Assembly (NCBI GenBank): GCA_905216095.1
Contig: CAJMSQ010000006.1
Location: forward strand, 1-64,000
Source: an uncultured bacterium
Lineage (GTDB): Bacteria; Bacteroidota; Bacteroidia; Bacteroidales; Bacteroidaceae
DNA length: 64,000 nucleotides
Direction of reading: 5' to 3'
How positions within the stretch are numbered: position 1 is the stretch's first letter; each line of letters begins with the position of its first letter. Below the pieces are notes generated by a model. The model saw only the letters and a program-made list of their open reading frames with translations, did no database searches and was not told the DNA's origin. The position numbers were made by a program, and so were the translations under genes. This document shows, in pieces, positions 1-7,809 of the stretch.

Positions 1-658
1 CGGGTATGTAGCGCGTGTTGAGTGCCTGCAGCGTAGAATCGTCGGCCTGTCCGGAACGTATCCTGTTGAGCAGTTCCACGAATGCGGGGTCGCTCTGTCG
101 GTAAACGTGTTGCAGTTCTATGGTCGCGTAGTGCGTCTGCCGCAGTGCGCGACTGTCGAAAAAGAACGGCGTGTCGTAGTATTGTCTGAGCAAGGCCCAT
201 TCCTCTTCTTTCACCACGGGCGCCAACTGTTGCAGGTCGCCTATCATCAGCAGCTGGATGCCGCCGAAAGGTTTGTCCCGCTCACGATAGCGCCTCAGGA
301 CGGCATCCACGTGGTCCAGCAAGTCGGCCCGCACCATCGAGATTTCGTCTATGACGATGAGGTCGGTGCTCCGGATGAGCTTTATCTTTTGTTTGTTCAG
401 CTTGAAACTTTCCCGGTTATAGTTCGCCCCCGGTATGAACGGTGCGAACGGCAGTTGGAAAAACGAGTGCAGGGTGACGCCGCTCGCATTGATGGCTGCG
501 ATGCCCGTAGGGGCCAGTACAATCATCCTTTTGGGGCATTCGTTGCGCAACCGCTTGAGGAAAGTTGTTTTTCCCGTACCGGCCTTTCCCGTCAGGAACA
601 GGTTCGTTCCGGTTTCCTCTATGATGCGTCTTGCCTGCTGAATCTCAATGTTCTCCAC
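1..658 (-). CDS. PIF1/RecD-like DNA helicase, C-terminal part outside the window
   Basis: This minus-strand frame runs off the left edge of the window; about 219 residues are visible. It begins IEIQQARRIIEETGTNLFLT and then carries a clear Walker A motif (GKAGTGKTT), a helicase Ia-like segment (APTGIAAINA) and a Walker B segment (DLIVIDEISMVRAD), followed by GDLQQLAPV. This is the usual order in PIF1/RecD-type superfamily 1 helicases, which unwind DNA 5' to 3' using ATP. No ATG fits the start; GTG at 658 is the only reasonable initiator before an in-frame stop upstream, so the start is an inference. A promoter with -7 box TATTTTTG lies at 693-700. The plus-strand open frames here are antisense shadows. 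Family assignment is firm, exact role is not. Confidence 0.85.
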   Translation of the reverse strand, partial: MENIEIQQARRIIEETGTNLFLTGKAGTGKTTFLKRLRNECPKRMIVLAPTGIAAINASGVTLHSFFQLPFAPFIPGANYNRESFKLNKQKIKLIRSTDLIVIDEISMVRADLLDHVDAVLRRYRERDKPFGGIQLLMIGDLQQLAPVVKEEEWALLRQYYDTPFFFDSRALRQTHYATIELQHVYRQSDPAFVELLNRIRSGQADDSTLQALNTRYIP

Positions 659-680
659 GATGGTTGAAGTTCTTGTTAGG

Positions 681-700
681 TGCTATCTATAGCAAAAATA
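681..700 (-). promoter_or_regulatory. Promoter of the PIF1-like gene with an operator-like palindrome
   Basis: The minus strand has TATTTTTG at 700-693, a match to the Bacteroidetes -7 consensus TAnnTTTG. The predicted start of transcription, near 687, falls inside the inverted repeat TGCTAT/ATAGCA (681-694), which could be an operator. No good TTTG is present at the -33 position. Confidence 0.5.
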
Positions 701-890
701 CAACAAAGAAACGAAAATAAGTGCGAAATGGGGAAAGAATGTTGCCTGTTGTCGATTTAACAGTGTTTACCAAGAGTTGCACTAGCAAAAGCCAATGAAA
801 AGCCTCGTTACTACCCTTACCTTGGAGGAGAAGTTTGCAGAGCTACAAATTTTTCTTGGGCGAATATTCTTTTATTCTCAATTAAATAAA

Positions 891-898
891 TACCTTTG
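891..898 (+). promoter_or_regulatory. Promoter of the XRE/nuclease cassette
   Basis: TACCTTTG at 891-898 fits the Bacteroidetes -7 box. Transcription would begin near 905, after the first ATG of the longer open frame at 795, so it also decides the start of the XRE gene in favour of ATG 924. Confidence 0.6.
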
Positions 899-923
899 CG
901 ATAAGTTCAATAAATTGATAATA

Positions 924-1124
924 ATGGAGGATATAAACCGTATTAAAATAGTGCTTGTAGAAAAGAAACGAACTGGAAAATGGTTGGCGGAGCAATTGGG
1001 TAAAAATCCGTCAACTATATCTAAATGGTGTTCAAATGTAGCACAGCCCGATTTGGCAACACTCGTGAAGATTGCAACCTTATTGGAGGTTGGTGTTCAA
1101 GATTTATTTGTATCAACAAAATAA
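924..1124 (+). CDS. Small XRE-family helix-turn-helix regulator
   Basis: The 66-residue protein starts MEDINRIKIVLVEKKRTGKW and contains an XRE/Cro-type helix-turn-helix: WLAEQLGKNPSTISKWCSN at about residues 20-38, followed by QPDLATLVKIATLLEVGVQDLF. Proteins of this size and type bind operators and often control a neighbouring toxin, phage or restriction gene. I chose the internal ATG because a promoter -7 box at 891-898 lies between it and the upstream ATG at 795. The nuclease-like gene starts 9 bp downstream, so the two are probably one transcript and the regulator probably controls it. The gene is much more AT-rich than the core genome nearby, which suggests it was acquired by transfer. 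Confidence 0.8.
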   Translation: MEDINRIKIVLVEKKRTGKWLAEQLGKNPSTISKWCSNVAQPDLATLVKIATLLEVGVQDLFVSTK

Positions 1125-1133
1125 CATAATGTT

Positions 1134-2585
1134 ATGAATGATAATTGGATTGAAATAGTAGAAACCTTACAGCCATACGTAGAGTGTAATACTACTGAGC
1201 CTAAATATCAACAAGAGATTGAAAATTGTTTGAAGTTTTTAGGTTGGAGAAGTTCTAATAAAACTATGCAATCTCAAGTAACGATAAACATCGGACATAA
1301 AAACTCCATACGTCCAGATATTGTGCTTTATAAAAATGGTATTCCGGTTTTGCCCATTGAAATTAAACGCCCGAATAATATTTGCAATATTAAACAAGAG
1401 TCTCAGTTGATGTCTTATATGCGTCAATTAAGATTAAATATTGGTTTATATATAGGTGAGAATATTCAATTATATTATGATAATCCGAATGATTTTGATA
1501 GTCCTATCAGTGTTTTCAAGGTAGAATTTCGTAAAGATGATGCTAATGGAGATATATTTTGCGAAATGCTTTCATATGGAAAATTTGATATAACTTCTTT
1601 AGAAGACTTCTGTAAAGAGCGCTATAATCAAATCATAGCTCGCAACAATTTACAGCAGCGTTTGAATGAATTCTTTTTTAGCAGTAATGCAGCAAAAAAC
1701 ATCATTACCTTAATTAAAGAAAAATTCACCAAAGAGGGATTTGAAGATGAAGTATTAAATGCAGAACTAAGCAAATTAGAAGTAAGTATAAATTGGAAGT
1801 ATAATCATAATTTATCGCAAGTGATTGTTACTTCTTCTCCGGCATTAAGGGATACAAGCAATCCTCAAGATGCTTACTTCTCTTTTGATGGGATAACATT
1901 CCATTGCAAGAGGAGATTTGTATTAGAATTGATAAAGTATTATGTTGAAAATAATCCCAATGTGAATTTTGAAGAATTGGAAAGGCAGTTTCCTGCAGAA
2001 TTACATACAAAATCTCTTGGGGTAATTAGAACTTTATCTTCCGTGAATGAAAGAATTATATCCCAACCTGATTTACGGAAACGATATTTCTTAAAAGAGA
2101 ATGAAATAATAACTTTGTCTGATGGAACAAAAGTTGTAGTAAATAATCAATGGGGGACATTGTTCCCAAAATTTCTTAAAAAGGCAAATCTGTTATATCA
2201 TATAACGAGTAGTGCTAATAAATGCAATATAGTAAATATTCCTGTTGTTAAAAAAGACAATCATGAAAAAAGACCTGCAAGTAAGCTTAAGTTAAGTTTT
2301 GATGATGGTTCTATTATTATGGAGCATGATTCAGTATCTACATTTAAGGTATTTGTAGAGAATATTGGTATAACCCGGGTTGCGTCCTTAAATATGCGAG
2401 GAAGAAAAGATATACCATTGATAAGTAAGAAACTCAGTGAAGAATACCGCAAATTTCAGCACCCAATGAGTAATGGATATTTCTTATTATTAAATCATAG
2501 TACGAAAAATCTAAAAAGATTAGTAGAGAAGATTGCTCTTAAATTAAATATTATTGTCAGTGTTGATATTGTACCGAAGCAATAA
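1134..2585 (+). CDS. HsdR-N-type (PD-(D/E)XK) nuclease-like protein, no helicase domain
   Basis: This 483-residue protein resembles the N-terminal nuclease domain of type I restriction subunits. Between residues 55 and 85 it has the pattern of a PD-(D/E)XK fold: RPDIVLYKNGIPVLPIEIKR, giving the acidic D and the E-x-K pair. There is no Walker A motif and no helicase region, so it is not a full HsdR. The remaining 300 residues include FSFDGITFHCKRRFVLELI (about 247-265) and a section around KENEIITLSDGTKVVVNNQW (about 322-341) that I do not recognise. No methylase or specificity subunit follows. It sits directly behind an XRE regulator and ahead of an AlbA_2/ATPase protein in an AT-rich block. 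A defence function is plausible but is an inference from fold and context. Confidence 0.65.
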   Translation: MNDNWIEIVETLQPYVECNTTEPKYQQEIENCLKFLGWRSSNKTMQSQVTINIGHKNSIRPDIVLYKNGIPVLPIEIKRPNNICNIKQESQLMSYMRQLRLNIGLYIGENIQLYYDNPNDFDSPISVFKVEFRKDDANGDIFCEMLSYGKFDITSLEDFCKERYNQIIARNNLQQRLNEFFFSSNAAKNIITLIKEKFTKEGFEDEVLNAELSKLEVSINWKYNHNLSQVIVTSSPALRDTSNPQDAYFSFDGITFHCKRRFVLELIKYYVENNPNVNFEELERQFPAELHTKSLGVIRTLSSVNERIISQPDLRKRYFLKENEIITLSDGTKVVVNNQWGTLFPKFLKKANLLYHITSSANKCNIVNIPVVKKDNHEKRPASKLKLSFDDGSIIMEHDSVSTFKVFVENIGITRVASLNMRGRKDIPLISKKLSEEYRKFQHPMSNGYFLLLNHSTKNLKRLVEKIALKLNIIVSVDIVPKQ

Positions 2586-2685
2586 TTCCTTATATGTTGG
2601 CGGATGCCATAATAGTCAAGTGTATATAATTGCGGGGATTGGACAGAATTTAAGAACTGAGTTCAAGGAATATTAAAGTGAAATT

Positions 2686-4362
2686 ATGACCTCAAAAGAA
2701 CTTCAACAATATTTGCTTCGTGAATATCCACAGGAAAATGCTTGCTGTGAATGGAAAGAAATGAAGAATTTGAAAAACTCGTTTGCAGGAGATGAGAAAA
2801 ACGATGTTGTTTCTTATGTGTCGGCCATTGCCAATATGGAGGGTGGCCATCTTGTTATTGGAGTACAGGATCAAACATTGGAGATCGTGGGTACTGACCT
2901 TACGAAGTTTAACTTGAATGCACAATCTGCTGTTTGGAAATTAATGGAGCATTGTACAAACCTTTCCTCGGAAGGACTTGACATCAGTGAATATATAACG
3001 GAAGACACGCAAAAGACAGTGTGGGTAATTCATATCCCCAAGCATTTGCCCCGTCGTCCTGTATATGCACATAAGAAAGCATGGCAACGTGTAGAAGATT
3101 CATTGGTAGAAATGACTCAAGAACGACTTTCCGCCATTCTTGAAGAACCTATATTTGAAGCAAAAGATTGGTCTGCCGAGATTGTTCCCAACGCTACATT
3201 GGCAGACCTTGATGAACTGGCAATAGCCAAAGCCCGTGTGATGTTCAAGAAAGTTCATGCCTCAAAAATACCATCGGAGGAAGTAGATGCATGGCCGGTA
3301 GAAGAATTGCTTTGCAATAGCGGTGTTATGATTGACGGAAAACTGACACGTGCAGCCATCATTCTTTTGGGCAAACCTGTATCAGTATTTAAGCTTCGCC
3401 CTGCTGTGGTAGAGGTAACGTGGACATTACGTGATGAACACCAAGAGGTAGTGGATTACGAACATTTTACTGCTCCATTCATTCTGACTGTGGATCAAAT
3501 TCTGAGTAAAATACGTAACCTGACAATGAGGGAATTGCCTGGAGGAACATTGTTTCCTAATACAATGAAGCAATATGATGATTATACGATTCGAGAGGCA
3601 CTCCACAATGCCATTGCACATCAAGATTATACACTACAGCAACGAATCAACTTCGTAGAAAATCCAGGCCATCTGTACTATGAAAACGGAGGTAGTTTCA
3701 TCCCCGGCACTTTGAAGAGAGCATTAGCAATCAAAGGACCACAACGCCATTTCAGGAATGAATGTCTTTGTCGTGCAATGGTCAATTTCAATATGATTGA
3801 TACGGTCGGTCGTGGGATCAAGAAAATGTTTAATGAACAATGGCGTCGTCATTTCCCGATGCCCGATTACGAAATAGATGCTTTGAACAAAGAAGTAGGT
3901 GTAAGGATATATGGTAATTCCATTAATGAAAAGTACACCAAGTTGCTGAAAGAAAATAGTTCTTTGACCTTGGAGGATTGTATCTTGTTGGATGCCGTAC
4001 AAAAGGGACGTCATATTTCCGAGAATAATGCAGTTTCTCTATTGAAAAAAGGATTATTAGAAGGAAATATAACAGATTACCGCATTTCAATTGATGTGGC
4101 TAAGAAGACGCGACAATTACCTGAATACACTCGAAACAGGGGGCTTGATAAGGCTAAGATTCAGCAAATGATTATACAATATTTGCAGAATGCAGGTTCT
4201 ATCGGAGCAAAGCGTGATGCTATTTGGGAATATTTGAAAGAGGTGTTACCACAAAATAAGACACATGAGCAACAAGAACGTATGATTGGCAATATTCTTT
4301 CTGAGATGAAAGAGATTGGATTGATTCATCCCGAAGGTCGAACATGGTTTTTGAAGTCGTAA
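2686..4362 (+). CDS. AlbA_2-domain ATP-binding protein (Schlafen-like / RecG-like regulator)
   Basis: The 558-residue protein opens with a divergent AAA_4/AlbA_2 domain (about residues 15-130), recognisable from CCEWKEMKN and VSAIANMEGGHLVIGVQD. A GHKL-like ATP-binding segment follows (about 300-400), with REALHNAIAHQDY and later MIDTVGRGIKKMF. The C-terminus looks like winged-helix DNA-binding modules (about 425-558). Proteins of this family are usually annotated as putative transcriptional regulators or ATP-dependent helicase-like proteins, and some occur in defence islands. It follows the nuclease-like gene by 100 bp on the same strand, and base composition is again lower in GC than the core. 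The family is well supported; biochemical role is unknown. Confidence 0.75.
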   Translation: MTSKELQQYLLREYPQENACCEWKEMKNLKNSFAGDEKNDVVSYVSAIANMEGGHLVIGVQDQTLEIVGTDLTKFNLNAQSAVWKLMEHCTNLSSEGLDISEYITEDTQKTVWVIHIPKHLPRRPVYAHKKAWQRVEDSLVEMTQERLSAILEEPIFEAKDWSAEIVPNATLADLDELAIAKARVMFKKVHASKIPSEEVDAWPVEELLCNSGVMIDGKLTRAAIILLGKPVSVFKLRPAVVEVTWTLRDEHQEVVDYEHFTAPFILTVDQILSKIRNLTMRELPGGTLFPNTMKQYDDYTIREALHNAIAHQDYTLQQRINFVENPGHLYYENGGSFIPGTLKRALAIKGPQRHFRNECLCRAMVNFNMIDTVGRGIKKMFNEQWRRHFPMPDYEIDALNKEVGVRIYGNSINEKYTKLLKENSSLTLEDCILLDAVQKGRHISENNAVSLLKKGLLEGNITDYRISIDVAKKTRQLPEYTRNRGLDKAKIQQMIIQYLQNAGSIGAKRDAIWEYLKEVLPQNKTHEQQERMIGNILSEMKEIGLIHPEGRTWFLKS

Positions 4363-4397
4363 TCCATAAATTATGACTGAAATACGACTAATTATGA

Positions 4398-4622
4398 CTA
4401 TTTATAACTGTCAAATGGAGTTATAACTTAGAAAGTAGTCAAATCCTTGGTTCAATCAAGAAGTTTGGCTATCCCTGTATTGGGGGCGTTTGGCAGAGCA
4501 TAATGCTGAAGATTGGTGCAGTACCGCTGTCGCCCAACCGTTACCAACAACGTTTTACTAAAGTATTCGCTATTTGTGTATTAAGCAGATATGGAATAAT
4601 TGATTATCTATCCTGCATGTAA
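4398..4622 (+). pseudogene. Start-less open frame, possible gene remnant
   Basis: A frame of 74 codons stays open from after a TGA at 4395 to a TAA at 4620-4622, reading for example YPCIGGVWQSIMLKIGAVPL. It has no usable ATG at its beginning, and I recognise no family. It sits between the AT-rich cassette and repeat A1, and it may be the tail of a gene broken when the cassette arrived. It could also be chance. Short direct repeats (ATTATGACT at about 4371 and 4391) lie just upstream. Confidence 0.2.
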
Positions 4623-4680
4623 AGATACAATAAATCCGCGAAACGGTCCTGGCGGCCCTGTGGTTTCGTCCTCCTTGTGA

Positions 4681-4958
4681 TTTTAACATTTGCCTTTTGG
4701 CGATTTTAACAATTCTTGCTTTCGGGCGGAAAATGTTGTATATTTGCACTACGGTAGTGCAGGGACAGGCGTGGTTTGCCCCTTTTTTCGTGTAAAAAAG
4801 CCCGTTTCCCGGGATGAAATGTCCCTGTGGTGGAAAAAACTACATGCCTTCTGCTTTTTCCTACATGGCTTGTAGTCTTTTCTATCCCTGCATGCAGGAA
4901 AAACTACAAGCCATGTACGCGGCGCCGAAAGTGAGTGAAAGTTAAAAATGTTAATGTC
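4681..4958 (+). repeat. Family A intergenic element, copy A1
   Basis: This is one of eight related elements in the window. It opens with TTTTAACA, repeats TTTTAACA 24 bp later, then has CTTG and, after a 20-nt gap, TATATTTG (4739-4746). The perfect stem GCACTA/TAGTGC follows (4746-4760), then a weak terminator-like hairpin with TTTTTT (4761-4788). Palindromic arms built on CTACATG and CATGGCTTGTAG (4839-4876) come next, and the element ends GTTAAAAATGTTAATGTC (4941-4958). Left and right ends form an imperfect inverted repeat based on TTAACATTT. It lies between converging genes. Open frames inside it (4690-4970) are not credible genes. Confidence 0.85.
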
Positions 4959-5033
4959 GGTCGGGCGCATCCGGCGTTCCGCACAGACGCATCGCAGGCC
5001 TGCCGGTCCGTGAATGGCCGCTTGCCGCTCTTT

Positions 5034-7481
5034 TCAGAATTCCACGCTCAGGCGGATGTTCAGCTGGCGGCCCGTCAGATAGTTGGGCACGGCGTGTTGC
5101 GTGTTCGTAATGTCCGTTACCCAGTAGTAGGAATTGACGTTCTTGATGTCCAGCAGGTTGAACGCGTCGATACCGAGCCATGCGTTCTTGATGTACCGGT
5201 CGAACCGGCGGTATGGCGAATTGTTGCCGCCGCCCAGCAGGCGGTAGCTCATGCCCACGTCCACGCGCTTGTAGGCCGGTGCGCGGAAGGTGTGTTTCTC
5301 GCGGCCCGTGTGCGGAGGCCCGAACGGCAGACCGTCGGCAAAGGCCGCCTTCAGCGTCAGCAGCCAGCGGTCCGTGCCGGGGAAGTAGTCGGTGAAATAG
5401 AGGGAGAAGTTATAACGCTGGTCGGTGGGGCGCGGCAGCCACAGGCCGTTCAGCTTTTCCTGCGTGCGCATGAGCGAGAATGTCACCCACGAATCCGTTC
5501 CGGGCACGAATTCGCCGAAAAGCTTGAAGTCGATGCCCGCGGCATAGCCTTTCGACATGTTCTGTCCGTAGTAGACGACGCGGACATTGTCCATCGTGTA
5601 AGGGATGAGGTTGGAGAGTGCCTTGTAATAGGCTTCGACGGTGAACTTGAAGGGACGGTTCATCATCCGGAACGTGTAGTCGCTTCCCAGCACGAAGTGA
5701 ATGGAGCGTTGCGACTTGATGTTCTTGTTCAGCTCCACGCCGGCTGTTCCTGCCACGACAACCGTGTCGCGCAGTTCCTTGTAGAAAGGTGCCTGATAGT
5801 AGACTCCCGTGGCAAAACGGAAGGTCCAGTGGTCGCTGAATGAGGGCAGGAGGCCTAACGAGAGGCGTGGCGATACGAGTGTCTCGCTGTTCCAGCTCCA
5901 ATGCGACAGGCGAAGGCCGTATGTCAGGTTGAAAAGTCCCGCTCCCGTCTTGAAACGCCATGCGTCCTGTACGAATGCTTCGACGCGGCCCGTTGTCAGT
6001 TCGTTTTTCGAGCGTTGGCTGTAAATCAGCATCAGCTTGTCGGGGTCGAAAGGCAGGGAGTAGCCCATCGAGTCGCGCATTTCCCACTCCCGGGCATTCT
6101 CTCTGATGTGCTCACGCTGCCAGTTCACTCCGCTGAGCAGGGTGTGCCCTTTCATGCGTGTGCGGAAGCGCAGTCCGACGTTGAATACGTTCGCCTTGAG
6201 CCGGTTCCGGGCGTGCTCCATATACGTCCCGACGCCCAGCTGGTCCTGCGTGGTGGCTTCGTTGAGCCAGTATTCTCCACTTATGTCGTAATATTCCTGT
6301 TCTTTGGTGGCGAAGGAGGACAGCTGCAGGGCCAGAAACGTGTTCGGAGTGAAGTGCCGTGTCAGCGTGGCCGCGCCGAACATGGTCCTGAAATAGTCTT
6401 TCTCTTCTCCGTCAAAGTACACCTTGAACGTTTTGGGGTTCATCATCGTGCCGAACTTGGTCTCGCGGTCCTCGGGTTCGAAGTTGTAATGATTGTCGGA
6501 GATGTTACCCAGCACGTCGAAGGACCAACGGCTGTTGGGCCGCCACGAAATGTAGGCCTGGTAGTCGAGAAAGTTCGGATTGTACTCGCCGTTGGTGTCC
6601 ATCGAGCCGAGCAGGTGGCGCGTGGTCTTGTATCGTACGGAGGTCATGAGGCTTACTTTCTTGTTTCCCCAGCCCACGTATGTGCCCGCGCCCAGCATCG
6701 AGGCCTGGGCAGAGGCTTCGAAACGCTCGGGCCGCTTGTAGGTGATGTCGAGCACCGATGACATGCGGTCGCCATAGCGTGCCTCGAAACCACCCGAACT
6801 GAAACCGATGCTTTCCACCATGTCGGAGTTGATAATGCTGAGCCCCTCCTGCTGTCCCGAGCGGACAAGAAACGGTCTGTATACTTCTATGCCGTTGAGA
6901 TATACGCAGTTTTCGTCGAAAGAGCCGCCTCGTACGTTATACTGCGAGGAGAGTTCGCTGTGTGTCGATACTCCGGCCTGCGTGGCAATGACTTCCTCCA
7001 CGCCATTGCCCGTGACCGACGGCATCAGCTTGGTCTCGGGCTGTTCCACGCGCTGCATCGTTCCCGTTTGCACGCCCTGTCCCTGTACGACCGCCTCGCC
7101 CAGTGTGGTCACACCGTAGGGGGGCAGCATCACATCTATACGTACGGAGTCGCGCGGGGCGGAAAGTGTCCGCTTGCGGGTTTCGTAACCTATCATCGAG
7201 TAGACTACGGTCACCGTGTCGCGGGATGTGCAGTACAGGGAGTATTCCCCGCTCAGCCCGGCCGTGGTGAAGACGGGCTGTCCCTGCACCCGCACGGAAG
7301 CCAGCTCCACGGGGTCGCCCTTGTCATCCTTTACCGTTCCGTAAATCCGTACCCGCTGCTGCGCGCTTGCCGTGGTGCAGACGATGAGAAGCAGTGTGGT
7401 GACGGCCTGCCGCAGCAGTTGCGCGCGCGTATGTCTGAGTAAAGCCGTCGTATGTCGCGGCCGGTATTTCGTTATTGTCAT
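5034..7481 (-). CDS. TonB-dependent outer-membrane receptor with N-terminal carboxypeptidase-regulatory-like domain
   Basis: The 815-residue product is a 22-strand-type TonB-dependent receptor that takes up a ligand across the outer membrane using energy from TonB-ExbBD. A signal peptide covers about residues 1-36 (ending TASAQQ). A CarboxypepD_reg-like domain follows (RIYGTVKDDKGDPVELASV), then the plug (VRGGSFDENCVYLNGIEVYRP, about 185-205) and a long barrel ending LNIRLSVEF with the typical terminal Phe. I take ATG 7481 because the -7 box TATCTTTG lies at 7515-7522, inside the longer open frame. No SusD-like partner is adjacent, so a glycan role is not indicated and the ligand is unknown. 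The gene stops near repeat A1. Confidence 0.9.
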   Translation of the reverse strand: MTITKYRPRHTTALLRHTRAQLLRQAVTTLLLIVCTTASAQQRVRIYGTVKDDKGDPVELASVRVQGQPVFTTAGLSGEYSLYCTSRDTVTVVYSMIGYETRKRTLSAPRDSVRIDVMLPPYGVTTLGEAVVQGQGVQTGTMQRVEQPETKLMPSVTGNGVEEVIATQAGVSTHSELSSQYNVRGGSFDENCVYLNGIEVYRPFLVRSGQQEGLSIINSDMVESIGFSSGGFEARYGDRMSSVLDITYKRPERFEASAQASMLGAGTYVGWGNKKVSLMTSVRYKTTRHLLGSMDTNGEYNPNFLDYQAYISWRPNSRWSFDVLGNISDNHYNFEPEDRETKFGTMMNPKTFKVYFDGEEKDYFRTMFGAATLTRHFTPNTFLALQLSSFATKEQEYYDISGEYWLNEATTQDQLGVGTYMEHARNRLKANVFNVGLRFRTRMKGHTLLSGVNWQREHIRENAREWEMRDSMGYSLPFDPDKLMLIYSQRSKNELTTGRVEAFVQDAWRFKTGAGLFNLTYGLRLSHWSWNSETLVSPRLSLGLLPSFSDHWTFRFATGVYYQAPFYKELRDTVVVAGTAGVELNKNIKSQRSIHFVLGSDYTFRMMNRPFKFTVEAYYKALSNLIPYTMDNVRVVYYGQNMSKGYAAGIDFKLFGEFVPGTDSWVTFSLMRTQEKLNGLWLPRPTDQRYNFSLYFTDYFPGTDRWLLTLKAAFADGLPFGPPHTGREKHTFRAPAYKRVDVGMSYRLLGGGNNSPYRRFDRYIKNAWLGIDAFNLLDIKNVNSYYWVTDITNTQHAVPNYLTGRQLNIRLSVEF

Positions 7482-7514
7482 ATTTCTGATTGTCGAGGTG
7501 CAGCCTATTTCGCG

Positions 7515-7546
7515 CAAAGATACGGAAAAGTTCAATACCCTGCAAT
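7515..7546 (-). promoter_or_regulatory. Promoter of the TonB receptor gene
   Basis: ATTG at 7546-7543, a 20-nt spacer and TATCTTTG at 7522-7515 match the Bacteroidetes promoter. The leader to ATG 7481 is about 27 nt, too short for a riboswitch. The remaining sequence up to 7777 holds only the divergent promoter of the GSCFA gene and a GC-rich stretch in which I see nothing else. Confidence 0.65.
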
Positions 7547-7777
7547 TTCGTTGCTCCGATGTGCGTCTTGTCCGTCCGTATGCGCTGTTGGTGGCCGTGT
7601 ACATATACTAAGACGGATTTCTATATATAATATTGTGTGCCGCGGCGGTTAATGTTGTTCAAAAATGTTGCCGCCCGGTCTGTCCTTATCGTCCGCTGCC
7701 ACGGAATACCTGCGGACAATCTCGTGCCGGATGCGGAAAAAACGCGGATACCTATGCAGGTGTACGTGTTTTTTCCG

Positions 7778-7785
7778 TACTTTTG
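7778..7785 (+). promoter_or_regulatory. Promoter of GSCFA-murF/alr
   Basis: TACTTTTG at 7778-7785 fits the -7 box and lies 24 bp before ATG 7810. It probably drives both the GSCFA gene and murF-alr, which follow each other with a 9-bp gap. Confidence 0.5.
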
Positions 7786-7809
7786 CCGCTGTAAGATAAG
7801 GACGAAACG

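Noticed and set aside
107..667. Plus-strand open frame of 186 codons
   Set aside because: It is antisense to a clear PIF1-like helicase frame with Walker A and B motifs on the minus strand.
1134..2585. Complete type I restriction system
   Set aside because: No helicase motifs, no methylase and no specificity subunit are present in the neighbourhood.
4690..4970. Small open frames inside repeat A1, and similar ones in A2-A8
   Set aside because: They follow the repeat sequence, are not conserved between copies and read through hairpins and T tracts.
7636..7676. Solo end of a family A element (TTAATGTTGTTCAAAAATGTTG)-like stretch
   Set aside because: Similarity to the right end is weak and no other part of the element is present.
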